Source: Lysobacterales bacterium
GTDB taxonomy: Bacteria; Pseudomonadota; Gammaproteobacteria; Xanthomonadales; SZUA-5
NCBI GenBank assembly: GCA_022841325.1
Contig: JALHRS010000049.1
Coordinates: 1-44,709 of the forward strand
Direction: 5' to 3'
Length of the DNA stretch: 44,709 bases
How positions within the stretch are numbered: position 1 is the stretch's first letter; every line of letters starts with the position of its first letter. The notes under the pieces were generated by a model. That model was not told the DNA's origin. It saw nothing but the letters and a program-made list of their open reading frames with translations, and made no database searches. Below are positions 26,361-37,240 of the stretch, piece by piece. The position numbers were made by a program, and so were the translations under genes.

Positions 26361-26663
26361 GTGTTCGACATCGGCTTTTCCGAATTGATGCTGATCGCGC
26401 TGGTCGCGCTGGTGGTGTTGGGCCCGGAGCGACTTCCCGGCGCGGCACGAACCGTGGGAGCGCTATTGCGCAAGGCACGCAGCAGCTTCGAGTCGGTCAA
26501 GGCCGAGGTCGAGCGGGAAGTTCGCGATGAAGAACTCAAGCGCGCCCTCAAGAACATCCCGCAGCCCTCTGAAACCCTGCGCAGCGTGACCGAGCCACTG
26601 GAACAGCAGGCCCGGGAAATCCGCGATTCACTGAAGAGTGTGGACGATGCAACCCGCCGCTGA
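26361..26663 (+). CDS. tatB: Sec-independent translocase TatB
   Basis: A 100-residue protein starting at GTG 26361, eight bases after the tatA stop. The helix GFSELMLIALVALVVLGPERLP with the Glu in the membrane and the LGPERLP hinge are typical for TatB, followed by an amphipathic helix. With TatC it forms the twin-arginine signal receptor. Confidence 0.95.
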   Translation: MFDIGFSELMLIALVALVVLGPERLPGAARTVGALLRKARSSFESVKAEVEREVRDEELKRALKNIPQPSETLRSVTEPLEQQAREIRDSLKSVDDATRR

Positions 26664-27405
26664 CGATGACGACGGCGGCCAGGGCTTTCTTTCGCATCTG
26701 GTTGAGCTCCGCACCCGCCTGTTACGCGCGGTCGCGGCCTGGCTGGTACTGGCGCTGGCGCTGATTCCATTCGGCAATGATCTGTATACGATGCTGGCCG
26801 TGCCCTTCCGCCAGACCTTGCCGGAAGGCGCGCAGATGATCGCCATCGATCCGGCCTCACCCTTCTTCACGCCGCTGAAGCTCAGCTTTTTCGTGGCGCT
26901 GATCGCCGCCATGCCCTTCGTGCTCTACCAGCTGTGGGCTTTCGTGGCGCCCGGACTTTACCGTCACGAGCAAAAGCTGGCGGTGCCGCTGCTGATTTCC
27001 AGCACCCTGCTGTTCTATCTGGGCTGCGCCTTCGCCTACTTCCTGGTGCTGCCTACGGTGTTTGGATTCATGCAGGCGATCGCACCCGACGGCGTGTCGG
27101 TGATGACCGACATCACCCGCTATCTGGACTTCGTGCTGGTGCTCTTCCTGGCCTTCGGCATCACCTTCGAAGTGCCGGTGGCCACGGTGATCCTGGTGGC
27201 GCTGGGCTGGGTCACCGTGCCGCAGCTGAAGGCCTCACGTTCCTACGTGGTGGTCGGCGCCTTCGTCGTCGCCGCCGTGCTGACACCGCCGGATGTGGTC
27301 AGCCAGCTGATGCTGGCGATCCCGATGTGCATCCTCTACGAGATCGGCATCGTCGCCGCCGGTCTGGTCGCCAAGCCGCCCGCCAAGGACGCACCCGCAG
27401 CGTAG
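26647..27405 (+). CDS. tatC: Sec-independent translocase TatC
   Basis: A 252-residue six-helix protein that binds twin-arginine signal peptides. Family sequence is clear: FLSHLVELRTRLLRA at the N-terminus, YQLWAFVAPGLYRHE, PTVFGFM, and FGITFEVPVATVILVALG. ATG 26647 lies within tatB (17-base overlap), implying coupling. Confidence 0.96.
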   Translation: MQPAADDDDGGQGFLSHLVELRTRLLRAVAAWLVLALALIPFGNDLYTMLAVPFRQTLPEGAQMIAIDPASPFFTPLKLSFFVALIAAMPFVLYQLWAFVAPGLYRHEQKLAVPLLISSTLLFYLGCAFAYFLVLPTVFGFMQAIAPDGVSVMTDITRYLDFVLVLFLAFGITFEVPVATVILVALGWVTVPQLKASRSYVVVGAFVVAAVLTPPDVVSQLMLAIPMCILYEIGIVAAGLVAKPPAKDAPAA

Positions 27406-27438
27406 GGTGGATCCTTCGCCGCAGGCGAAGAATCCACC
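27406..27438. repeat. Hairpin repeat after tatC
   Basis: Arms GGTGGATCCTTCGCC and GGCGAAGAATCCACC pair over 15 bp with one mismatch around GCA, starting just after the tatC stop. The motif is a common intergenic repeat (GGTGGATTCTTCGCC); with no T-tract behind it, it may or may not act as a terminator. A second small hairpin (CCGCCG...CGGCGG) follows near 27450-27472. Confidence 0.7.
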
Positions 27439-27541
27439 GGCCTCCTGAAGCCGCCGCTGAATTCAACGGCGGAATCCGCCTTCAGACATCTACGCCGATG
27501 GCAGGAGTCCGGCAGGCGGGTCCCTCCCTACCACTCAACCG

Positions 27542-28222
27542 TCACGCCGGCGGCGGCGGGGTGTTTGCAGAGCCGGGGTCGTTGGGCACCAGTTCGGTAT
27601 CGCCATAGATCTCGGCGTAGGCCTCGTAGGCTGCGCCCAACAGCACCGGAACCAGCACCAGCAAGCCCAGCCCGACGGGAATGATCGCGATCACCATCAG
27701 GATGATGCAGGCGATCCAGAACACGATCACGGCCGGCAGGTTGGCGAGCACGCCATCGAAACTGGACTTGAGGGCGTGCGGCGCCTCTTGACCGCGGAAC
27801 AGCACCAGAGGAACGGCGAAATAGGTCAGTGCCAGCACCGTGACCCCGATCAGACCACTGATCAGCCAGCCGAAGAAACCACCAGGCAGTGCCGCCCGCA
27901 GCAGTTCACCCAGGGTGGGTACCAGCGCAACAATGGCCAGATGCACCATCTTGTCCTGATTGGCGAAAGCGCTCCACAGATCATCGAACTGCATCACCCG
28001 TCCGCCGGCAGAGCCGCGCACGCTGATCAGCATGCCTGAATAGAGGAAGGTCGCCAGGATCGGCGCCAGCAAAGCGCCCAGCCAGGGCACCAGGCGCACG
28101 ATGATGACCATCAGCAAGGACACGAAGACCATGCCGATCAGCAAGGGCCCTCCGGACTTGAAGGCGGCCCAGCCACCCTGCAGCCAATTGATGCCGGCGC
28201 CTGCGTCTACGGTCTTGACCAT
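27542..28222 (-). CDS. BPSS1780-family multi-pass membrane protein
   Basis: A 226-residue inner-membrane protein with about six hydrophobic helices and a Pro-rich C-terminal tail (NTPPPPA). The N-terminal GINWLQGGWAAFKSGGPLLIG fits the BPSS1780 family of uncharacterised proteins. Start ATG 28222 is preceded by GAGG; the longer frame adds 22 residues without support. Divergent from the gene at 28378. Confidence 0.72.
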   Translation of the reverse strand: MVKTVDAGAGINWLQGGWAAFKSGGPLLIGMVFVSLLMVIIVRLVPWLGALLAPILATFLYSGMLISVRGSAGGRVMQFDDLWSAFANQDKMVHLAIVALVPTLGELLRAALPGGFFGWLISGLIGVTVLALTYFAVPLVLFRGQEAPHALKSSFDGVLANLPAVIVFWIACIILMVIAIIPVGLGLLVLVPVLLGAAYEAYAEIYGDTELVPNDPGSANTPPPPA

Positions 28223-28377
28223 GCTCGCGTCCTCGTGAGTATCTGGCCTGCAGGATAGCGCGACGGGCGGCAGGCCGCAGTCCGCCATCGGTCATGCCGC
28301 GGCTTGCCGCCGTGTCAGCAGTGGTGATCCGCGGTACCATGAGGTTACCGAGCTTTTCAATCAGGGAGCAGCGAGCC

Positions 28378-29124
28378 ATGAGCGACACACCCGATCAAGC
28401 AGCGCAGACACCGCCGCCGGCCAAGCCCGAAGCAGCGCCACAGAACCCGCCGCCGGCTCAGGCCGAAGCCAGCTCCGATTCCGCTTCCCAGACCCGCGCC
28501 GACTATCAGCGCGCGGCGCAGGAAGCCATGCACAAGGCCCAGGCTGCTGCCAAGGACGCGTTCGCCACCTTCCGAAAGCTGATCTACAACCCGGTGGGCG
28601 CCCTGCCCGAAGCCTATCGCGATCTGGAGGCGCCGCAGGCCATCGGCGTCGGCCTGGTTTTCGCGGTCGTTGCTGTTGTCTGCCTGCTGGTCAGCGGCGG
28701 CGGCGCGCTGTCGATGGTGGGCGGCGGCATGATGTCCATGGGTTTCAAGGGCTTCCTGGTCGGCCTCGGCACCACGCTCGGCGCTGCGGTAGGCATCGGC
28801 GCCGGCAGCTGGCTGTCACGCCTGATCTTCCGCGGTGAAGGCAATCTGGCCTTCGACATCTTCATCGGCGGCGCCGCGCTGCTGCCGATCGGCCTCGGCA
28901 CGCTGGTGACCTATCTGCTCAGCGTGGTCGGTATCGGCGGGCCCATCGGCCAACTGCCGCTGCTGGTGGGCATGAGCTTGATGGTGCTCGTGGTGTTCAC
29001 CGGCCTGGCGCGCGTCGCCGGCATCAAGGAAGGACTGGCCAGTTACCTCGTCGCCGGCGTGCTGGCGGTGGGCATGCTGGTGGCCTATCTGATGACCCGC
29101 CTGATGGTCGGAATGCTCTACTGA
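28378..29124 (+). CDS. YIP1-like membrane protein
   Basis: A 248-residue protein with a Pro/Ala-rich cytoplasmic N-terminal segment (about 1-45), a helix ending in FRKLIYNPVGALPEAY, and five to six Gly-rich hydrophobic segments. This resembles Yip1-domain proteins of bacteria (YIP1 family), whose function is unknown. AGGGAG lies ahead of ATG 28378. Divergent from the BPSS1780-like gene across 155 bp, which must hold both promoters. Confidence 0.65.
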   Translation: MSDTPDQAAQTPPPAKPEAAPQNPPPAQAEASSDSASQTRADYQRAAQEAMHKAQAAAKDAFATFRKLIYNPVGALPEAYRDLEAPQAIGVGLVFAVVAVVCLLVSGGGALSMVGGGMMSMGFKGFLVGLGTTLGAAVGIGAGSWLSRLIFRGEGNLAFDIFIGGAALLPIGLGTLVTYLLSVVGIGGPIGQLPLLVGMSLMVLVVFTGLARVAGIKEGLASYLVAGVLAVGMLVAYLMTRLMVGMLY

Positions 29125-29293
29125 CAGGGGCACGGGCACGGGGCACGGGGCACGGGGCACGGGAGAGGCTACGGGGATTCTGGCCTTGTGGGTCCAGACT
29201 GATCTGAACGCTGTTGGCACGATGCAGGAAAAGCGTCCAGACAAGTCTGGACCTACGAAATCACCTGAACACCCGTGCCCCGTTTCCCTGCCC
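29125..29293. repeat. Intergenic repeat cluster
   Basis: GGGGCAC heptamers (about 29130-29161, one unit short by a base), a degenerate GTCCAGAC palindrome (29192-29209), a perfect one (GTCCAGACAAGTCTGGAC, 29235-29252) and reverse GTGCCCC units (about 29275-29292). Same order as the block at 2501. Confidence 0.75.
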
Positions 29294-29944
29294 CTATGTA
29301 CCTGACTTGATGGCAAGCGCCTGCAGGTCATCACGACGAACCGAATCCAGCACGAAGTCGATGACCTTGATGTCGAACAGATCATGGTCGATACGCTCGC
29401 TGACCGGCCTCACCACCAGCACCAGCGGCGGATAGACCTCCAGGCTGGCGCCTGAGGGCGATCGGTAACGGGTGAGAAATCTGCGGGCCACCCGGCCGTC
29501 GGCCAGCGCCTCGAAGCTGTCCTCGACCACCACCGCATAACCTCGATCAAAGGGCGAGCGGGCCTGCTCCAGACTCGCCAGATCGAGCGCCGCCCGGGCT
29601 GCTTGATCCGGCGTCAACGACGCGCCGAATCTCGTCTTTGAACCGAACGGCGATCGTCCCACCACTTCACCCAGCTGGGCGTAGAGCAGAGCCACGGCAA
29701 CATAAGGGTTCAACCCTGCCAGCTGCTGCAACTCATCGGTGGTCAGCGTCAGCAGTTGGATCTGGGTCAGGTCAGCAGGCAGATATCCGCATTCGGACCC
29801 AGGGATTTTCCTCAAGCCGGAAGACGGCAGCTGCGCTCCCTGTAGCGGAAGACCCGATTCGGCAGCGCTGACCGCAGGTGCGGACAGCAGCGCGGTGAAG
29901 ATCACCGGCCCCAGTTTGATCAGCCATCGGCAGCGCGAGTACAC
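29294..29944 (-). CDS. Unrecognised exported protein
   Basis: I do not recognise the family. From the likely GTG start 29944 the product has 216 residues and begins with a signal peptide (SRCRWLIKLGPVIFTALLSAPAVSAAES). One Cys (in SECGYLP) follows soon after. The rest is a mixed fold with YAVVVEDSFEALADGR, RYRSPSGASLEVYPPLVLVV and a C-terminal helix. GGCGAGG five bases ahead supports this start; the frame runs on upstream through the repeat at 30075-30155, which argues against a longer protein. An ATG at 30031 is the alternative. Confidence 0.55.
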   Translation of the reverse strand: MYSRCRWLIKLGPVIFTALLSAPAVSAAESGLPLQGAQLPSSGLRKIPGSECGYLPADLTQIQLLTLTTDELQQLAGLNPYVAVALLYAQLGEVVGRSPFGSKTRFGASLTPDQAARAALDLASLEQARSPFDRGYAVVVEDSFEALADGRVARRFLTRYRSPSGASLEVYPPLVLVVRPVSERIDHDLFDIKVIDFVLDSVRRDDLQALAIKSGT

Positions 29945-30074
29945 AGGCACCTCGCCAAGGATCTTCGACCTGAGAAGAGCAGCATACGTCCGCGAGGCGT
30001 CTGGGGCGCGTCGCTTTCCATGAACCGGCATCGTAAGTCGTTGAATTCCCGAGACTGGTGTAAAGCGGCGTTTC

Positions 30075-30155
30075 GTAGCTCGGGGTGCGCGCAGCGCTCT
30101 CCGGGCGGTGACCCGAAAGCGTCCCGCTGAGGCGCTGCGCAGCACACCGGGCTAC
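30075..30155. repeat. Palindromic GTAGCCC element, about 80 bp
   Basis: Starts GTAGCTCGGGGTGCGCGC and ends CGGGCTAC, with inverted similarity end to end. Related copies: 471-550, 8821-8901 (inverted), 39154-39246 and the right half at 31086-31138. Confidence 0.75.
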
Positions 30156-30166
30156 GCGCTGACAGA

Positions 30167-30931
30167 CTAATTGCTCAATTCAAATTTGACGGGCCGAAAA
30201 TAATTAACGTGCATTGCCGATTCGCTGATCAATGCCTTGTTACTCATTGGTGATCGGTCTAGCTCCAACCGGGACTCACGCAGGATTCTTACAGGACTCA
30301 GATCGTCTGCTCGAACGATTGTGCTGCGGAACTCGATCGCGATACGATCACCCGGTAACGTTTTCGTCCAAGATTCGATAGCCAGCAACTCGCCATGCGC
30401 AAGCGCGTCCATCGGCGTTAGCGCCAACTCTTCATCAGAGACGCCGAGCAATATTTTCTTTACGAACATTTCCGATGGAATATATTGGGTATACATTCGG
30501 CGATGTGATTGATCGATTTCGAGCGCATTTGGATCCTCGATCCGGCTCGTTGCCAGCAAGGCCGCCTGCTCAGGGGCCGCCGCTACCATCTGTTGGATCA
30601 GCGCAGATTCGCTGGCAAAGTCTACTGCGTAGTGAAAAGCGTCGACCTTGAGAGGCGGCGATTGAGTTGCTTGGCAGGTCGTCTTCTCGCTTGGATCAAC
30701 GCCGTTCTGAGAAACCGTACAGAGTTGATCGCAAGCGGCGCAGAAAATGACCCATTCCTTCCTGAAAGCAAATCGAGAAGCCGGCGTCGAACCGCCGGGA
30801 TTTGAATTGCACGGTGCGCAAGTTGTGTTGCCGTACTGATCAGTGAAGAGGCCTTTGCTGCAATTCGCATCTGCAGAAGCATCACTTGATGCAAAAAGGC
30901 ACAAGAGCACCAATGTCGATAGGAGCTTCAT
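30167..30931 (-). CDS. Unrecognised Cys-rich exported protein, low GC
   Basis: A 254-residue protein with a signal peptide (LLSTLVLLCLFASSDASA) and seven Cys within residues 24-86, including CAPC (38-41) and CAAC (64-67), which suggests a disulfide-rich or metal-binding head. The remainder has no known motif; two beta-rich strings, RIAIEFRSTIVRAD and ILRESRLELDRS, lie near the end. Base composition is clearly poorer in GC than all neighbours (many A/T third positions), suggesting recent arrival. Start 30931 follows GAGGAAG. Upstream lie a short palindrome and a run of nine C. Confidence 0.6.
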   Translation of the reverse strand: MKLLSTLVLLCLFASSDASADANCSKGLFTDQYGNTTCAPCNSNPGGSTPASRFAFRKEWVIFCAACDQLCTVSQNGVDPSEKTTCQATQSPPLKVDAFHYAVDFASESALIQQMVAAAPEQAALLATSRIEDPNALEIDQSHRRMYTQYIPSEMFVKKILLGVSDEELALTPMDALAHGELLAIESWTKTLPGDRIAIEFRSTIVRADDLSPVRILRESRLELDRSPMSNKALISESAMHVNYFRPVKFELSN

Positions 30932-31237
30932 CTTCTTCCTCGCAATAAGTTAAGTGAGCACGCGCTCACGAGTGAGGCTACCCCCCCCCTCGCATCAAGA
31001 GTCAATACGTTACACTCATATCATAATGCACCTTCCGCAGGGTGTATGGAGACCACGGCGCGGCGCACCGATAAGTTCGCGCCCCGTAGGTTCGCGCCCC
31101 TTAGCGCCGGGGAGCCGCTGCGCGGCACCCTCGGCCTGCTCTGGAGGGCGCCGCGCTGCGGCGCCGCTTTGTCGGGGCCGAAGAAGAGCGGCCGCGCAGG
31201 CGCGCGGCCCTCCTCAAAGCCGCCCCGTGCCCCGCCG
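30932..31237. repeat. Intergenic region with C9 run and GC-rich repeats
   Basis: Next to the low-GC gene are the palindrome GTGAGCACGCGCTCAC (30954-30969) and nine consecutive C (30981-30989). Further on come the right half of a GTAGCCC element (31086-31138) and a GGAGGGC...GCCCTCC element (31143-31213), the latter a close copy of 561-634. No gene seen. Confidence 0.7.
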
Positions 31238-33079
<1,842 letters not shown>

Positions 33080-33229
33080 GACTTGCGCTCGAACTGATGG
33101 CAAGCTTGCATCCTAACCCGTCAGGCGCGAAGGGCGTGCGTCCGGCTACACGCTTTGGCCCCTTGCCAACGTGCGCCGCCCCCTTGCCCGCCGGCAGCAA
33201 CCACCTCAATCCAGGCACGGAGAGTACTG

Positions 33230-33586
33230 ATGGGTAACCGGATCATCCAACGCTTCGACGTAGGCGCACGCATGTCGGAAATGAGCGTGTACAACGGCAT
33301 CGCCCATCTGGCTGGCCAGATCGCCGACGACGCCAGCGCCGATATCGGCGGCCAGACCCGGCAGGTGCTGGCCGCGATCGACGGCTTGCTGGCGCGCGCC
33401 GGCAGCGACAGGACCAAGATCCTGATGGCCCAGATCTTTCTCGCCGATCTGGCCGATTTCCCGGGCATGAACGCCGAGTGGGATGCCTGGGTAACGCCTG
33501 GGCACACACCACCTCGGGCCACGGTACAGGCGGCATTGGCCAATCCGCAGTGGCGTGTCGAAATCGTGGTGACGGCGGCGGTGTAG
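33230..33586 (+). CDS. RidA-family (YjgF/YER057c/UK114) protein
   Basis: A 118-residue protein of the Rid family, which as trimers hydrolyse reactive enamines and imines made by PLP enzymes. The catalytic Arg is Arg96 in TPPRATVQAAL, and the C-terminal VEIVVTAAV strand holds the conserved Glu. The sequence resembles the shorter Rid1-7 groups more than RidA itself, so deaminase activity is likely but not certain. GGAG precedes ATG 33230. Converges on pbpC with a 32-bp gap. Confidence 0.88.
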   Translation: MGNRIIQRFDVGARMSEMSVYNGIAHLAGQIADDASADIGGQTRQVLAAIDGLLARAGSDRTKILMAQIFLADLADFPGMNAEWDAWVTPGHTPPRATVQAALANPQWRVEIVVTAAV

Positions 33587-33618
33587 CGCGGGCGGGCACT
33601 GCGTGGGAGTCCCGGTCG

Positions 33619-36021
33619 CTACTTCTCCACCACCACTTCGACCTCGCGTTCGGCGGCGCGGCCGTGATCGTCCACCGCCCGCAGGCGGTAGTGCCCGGTG
33701 CCGGGCGGAGTCCAGCGCAGGGAGGCGCCGGCGGCGGCCTCGCCGAGGTAGCTGTTGCCGGCGAACCAGTAGAGCCGGCTGACATCGGCATCGCTGCTGG
33801 CCATCAGTTCGATCTGGTTCTGTTCGGGGCGGGACAGTCGCAGCGCATAGGCGGTGGCCCGCAGCGGTGAACTGATCTGCGGCGGGCTGCCCAGCCAGTG
33901 TTCGGCGCCGGCGCAATCGGCCCCGGACGGCGGCTTGCGGCGGGGCATGCCGGCGCGTTCGAAGACCTCGGCCAGGTCGCTGGGCCAGAACTCGTAGACC
34001 TCGGCGCGCACCGTGGCCGGATCGCGCTGGCCACAGACCGGCTTGCCGCTGAGACGATCGACCTGGATGGCGCGATGGATGCTGCTGACGCGGATCGGCG
34101 AGACCCCGGGAATGAACCAGGTCTGGCCACGCTTGGGACACCAGGCATTGGGGAGTTCGCCCGAGGCCCGGCAGATTTCGACCCGGCGCAGATTCAGCGG
34201 CCAGCGCCGCGGCGGTTCGCTCAAGTCCACATGGGCCGCCTGCAGCGCATCGACCATGGAGAAGAACAGCGGCGCGGCCGCATCGACACCGATCAGCGCC
34301 GGATTGCCGCGGCCGTCGAAGTTGCCCATCCACACCACCAGCACATAGGGGCCGACCAGACCGGCGCTCCAGGCATCGCGAAAGGCCCAGCTGGTGCCGG
34401 TCTTCCAGGCCACCCGCGGCGCGTCGGTCTGCGCCAGCGTGCTCAGATCCGGACGCGGATTCCTGGCCAGCATGTCGCGCACCATGTAGGCCGCCTCGGC
34501 ACTGAGCAGGGCCCTGGATTCGCCCCCGGGGCTCTGGTCCAGCCAGCGCAACGGTCGCAGTTCGCCGTCGTTGCCCAGCAGCGCATACAGCTGCGCCAGT
34601 TCCTCCATCGTCACTTCGCCGCCGCCGAGCACCAGCGCCAGTCCATAGTGTTCGGCACTGGCCATGCGCGAAATCCCGGCACTGCGCAGGAAGTCGTAGA
34701 AGCTGGGTTGCTGCAGTCTGGCGGCGACCAGCACTGCCGGGATGTTGCGCGAACGCACCAGGGCTTCGGTCGCGGTCACCGGCCCGAGGAAATGGCCGTC
34801 GAAATTCTCCGGCGTGAACGGCCCGAAGGCGCTCGGCACATCGCGCAACACGGTGGCCGGATGCAGCACGCCCTGATCGATGGCCAGGCCGTAGATGAAG
34901 GGTTTCAGGGTAGAACCAGGCGAGCGCTTGGCGGCAGCGCCGTTGACCTGTCCGGCAATGGCGGCGTCGAAGTAGTCGGCCGACCCGACCAGGGCGCGCA
35001 CGCCCATGTCGCGGCTATCGACCAGCATCACCACCGCATTGTTCAGGCCCTTCTGGCGCCAGCGCCCCAGATGCGTGGCCACGCGCTGCTCGGCGATGCG
35101 CTGCAGTCGCAGATCCAGCGTGGTCGCGAGTAGCGGCTGGGTGTCACCGCGACGCCAGCGCTCGGCCAGCACCCGCTCGACGAAATGGGGCGCCGCAAAG
35201 GGCAGCGCGCCGGGCGCGCGCAGGCGCAGCGGCAGGCCCATCAGGGCCTCTTCGGCCGCGCCCACCGCCAGGGTGTTTCGATAGCGCTGGAACAGGCGAT
35301 CGCGGGCCGCCGTCAGCGCCGGGCCGATCACGGTGACACGACCATCATCGGCCAGCCGCCCGCGCCGCGCCGGCGCCTGCGGCAGCACTGCCAGTGTCAG
35401 CGCTTCGGGCAGGGTCAGCGCGGATGCCGGCTTGTCGAAATAGATCAGGCTGGCGGCGCCGGCACCTTCGATATTGCCGCCATAGGGCGCCAGGTTCAGA
35501 TAGGCCTCGAGGATCTCATCCTTGCTGTAGCGCAACTCCAGCCATAGGGCGTCGGCGATCTGCCGCAGCTTGCCGCGCGGCGTGCGCGTATCCAGTCGTC
35601 CCAGCAGCCGGGCCAGCTGCATGGTGACCGTGGAGCCGCCGATGCGGGCCTCGCCCGAGACATAGGTACTCCAGGCACCACGGGTCAGGCTCAGCGGATT
35701 GAAGCCCGGATGCCAGCGAAACCAGGCGTCCTCGTGCAGCAGCACCGCATCGACCAGCAAGGGCGAGATCTGGTCCAGCGGCTGCCACAGCCGATAGCGC
35801 TCGTCACTGGCCAGACTGAGGCGCAGCAACTGGCCATGACGATCGTAAACGGCCACCGACTGCGGCGCGTGCAGCGACAGCGGCGGTTGCGGCAGAGCCT
35901 GCAGGCCGAGGCGCAACAGCAGCCAGGCCAGCACGACCAGGGCCGCGCCCACGGTCCAGCGCAGCAGGCGGACCAGCGCTGATCTGCGCCTTCGTGGTCG
36001 GGTGGCGGCAGCGGGTTTCAT
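33619..36021 (-). CDS. pbpC: Penicillin-binding protein 1C
   Basis: An 800-residue bifunctional peptidoglycan enzyme at the inner membrane. After a basic N-terminus and one helix (about 22-40) come the glycosyltransferase domain (EDAWFRWHPG with catalytic Glu97; GGSTVTMQL 128-136) and the transpeptidase domain with Ser370 in SPGSTLKPF, SRN at 424-426 and KTGTS from 540. The C-terminal ~90 residues form the BiPBP_C beta domain, marking PBP1C. The large alpha-2-macroglobulin gene that usually accompanies pbpC is not adjacent. Both active sites look intact. Confidence 0.94.
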   Translation of the reverse strand: MKPAAATRPRRRRSALVRLLRWTVGAALVVLAWLLLRLGLQALPQPPLSLHAPQSVAVYDRHGQLLRLSLASDERYRLWQPLDQISPLLVDAVLLHEDAWFRWHPGFNPLSLTRGAWSTYVSGEARIGGSTVTMQLARLLGRLDTRTPRGKLRQIADALWLELRYSKDEILEAYLNLAPYGGNIEGAGAASLIYFDKPASALTLPEALTLAVLPQAPARRGRLADDGRVTVIGPALTAARDRLFQRYRNTLAVGAAEEALMGLPLRLRAPGALPFAAPHFVERVLAERWRRGDTQPLLATTLDLRLQRIAEQRVATHLGRWRQKGLNNAVVMLVDSRDMGVRALVGSADYFDAAIAGQVNGAAAKRSPGSTLKPFIYGLAIDQGVLHPATVLRDVPSAFGPFTPENFDGHFLGPVTATEALVRSRNIPAVLVAARLQQPSFYDFLRSAGISRMASAEHYGLALVLGGGEVTMEELAQLYALLGNDGELRPLRWLDQSPGGESRALLSAEAAYMVRDMLARNPRPDLSTLAQTDAPRVAWKTGTSWAFRDAWSAGLVGPYVLVVWMGNFDGRGNPALIGVDAAAPLFFSMVDALQAAHVDLSEPPRRWPLNLRRVEICRASGELPNAWCPKRGQTWFIPGVSPIRVSSIHRAIQVDRLSGKPVCGQRDPATVRAEVYEFWPSDLAEVFERAGMPRRKPPSGADCAGAEHWLGSPPQISSPLRATAYALRLSRPEQNQIELMASSDADVSRLYWFAGNSYLGEAAAGASLRWTPPGTGHYRLRAVDDHGRAAEREVEVVVEK

Positions 36022-36292
36022 CCGGTCTCGGCGTGGCAGGGGCGAGTCATCCTGAACCGAAGTTTCGGCCCGAACGGCATCCTAGACATGAACCCTGTTG
36101 TGAGGTGGCGCGGCTCCGGCGCGCGACGGCTCGAATGGTGCGCCAGGGTTGTTCGCGCCGACGGCCGCGACTTCGCTTGCCGGGCGCCGCGCGCTTGCCG
36201 TGATGCGGAGCACTCAAACGAGCGGGCGCGCGGACCCGGCCTACCAGGGGCACGCTCCCCGCAATGAACCATCGACAACTTGCGATGGCGCT
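36022..36292. other. Intergenic region upstream of pbpC
   Basis: No gene, array or terminator that I can support; very GC-rich with a short CCGAA...TTCGG stem near 36057. Confidence 0.4.
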
Positions 36293-37240
36293 TCATGTCG
36301 AACCCCCGGTCGGCATCAGCTCGATACGATCGGTCAGTATGCCGTCGATGCCGAGCGCACGCAGTGCCGGCACCCGCTCGGGATCATTGCTCCAGATGTA
36401 GACCTTGCCGCCGCTGGCGTGCACGCGCTCGATGAAGGTGCCGGGCCAGCCCCAGACCAGACGTGTCGCGGTCCAGTCGGGCAGCACCAGGCGTTCGCCC
36501 GCACAGCTCGGTGGCAATCGGCCGGTCCAGCCGGTCTTCAGATGATCGATCAGACAGCGCTTGATGCCGACGCGCCCGGGCATGACACAGGCCTGATCGA
36601 CGAGTTCGCCGAACACGCCATTGAGCTCGGGGATGGCGTTGAGGCAGACGCGCTGACTGGCCACCTCCTCGGTCAGGACTTGCGCCAGCAACCGGGTGGT
36701 TTCGGCCGAGCGATCCTTCTGATTGACCATGAAGCGGCCTTCGGGAAAGGCCCGCAGCACCTGGCGCAGGCTCGGCAACAGGCCCACGCCCTGGCCGCGG
36801 AAGGGAAAGCTGGCGCCGCCATCCGCGGTGTAGCCGTAACCCACATCCAGCGCCTGCAGTTGCGCCAGGGTGTGATTGCGGGTCTCGCCCTGACCTTCGG
36901 TGCGACAGTCCACGGTCCAGTCGTGGAACACCGCCAGCTCTCCGTCCAGCGTGCGATGGATATCCAGCTCGATCATCCGCGCTCCATGATCGAAGGCCGC
37001 GGCCATGGACGGCAGGGTGTTTTCCAGCAGCGCATGGGTGGGTGGGTGGATGCGCGTGGCCGTGCAGGTGTCATTGTCCAGATCCTCGGTGCGGTAGGTC
37101 TGGTACACGCCACGATGTGATATCCACTCGAAATCCGTCACCGCCGGCGCCGCCCGGAACGGTCGGTTGAACAGGTAGATCGCGGCGTACACACCGACCA
37201 GCATCAGCAACGACCACTTCAGGATTTTCCCGACTCGCAT
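36293..37240 (-). CDS. Glycerophosphodiester phosphodiesterase family protein
   Basis: A 315-residue protein anchored by an N-terminal helix (about 8-24) with a GDPD domain facing outward. Catalytic pieces are ISHRGV (His42), ENT (73-75), the metal ligands in IELDIH (Glu91, Asp93) and FHDW (His106). The C-terminal WGWPGTFIERVHASGGKVYIWSN and GIDGILTDR are typical. Such enzymes cut glycerophosphodiesters from phospholipid turnover. ATG 37240 has GGAG six bases ahead and is preferred over 37252. Confidence 0.88.
   Translation of the reverse strand: MRVGKILKWSLLMLVGVYAAIYLFNRPFRAAPAVTDFEWISHRGVYQTYRTEDLDNDTCTATRIHPPTHALLENTLPSMAAAFDHGARMIELDIHRTLDGELAVFHDWTVDCRTEGQGETRNHTLAQLQALDVGYGYTADGGASFPFRGQGVGLLPSLRQVLRAFPEGRFMVNQKDRSAETTRLLAQVLTEEVASQRVCLNAIPELNGVFGELVDQACVMPGRVGIKRCLIDHLKTGWTGRLPPSCAGERLVLPDWTATRLVWGWPGTFIERVHASGGKVYIWSNDPERVPALRALGIDGILTDRIELMPTGGST

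Noticed and set aside
27406..27438. Rho-independent terminator after tatC
   Set aside because: The stem is good but no T-tract follows on either strand; listed as a hairpin repeat.
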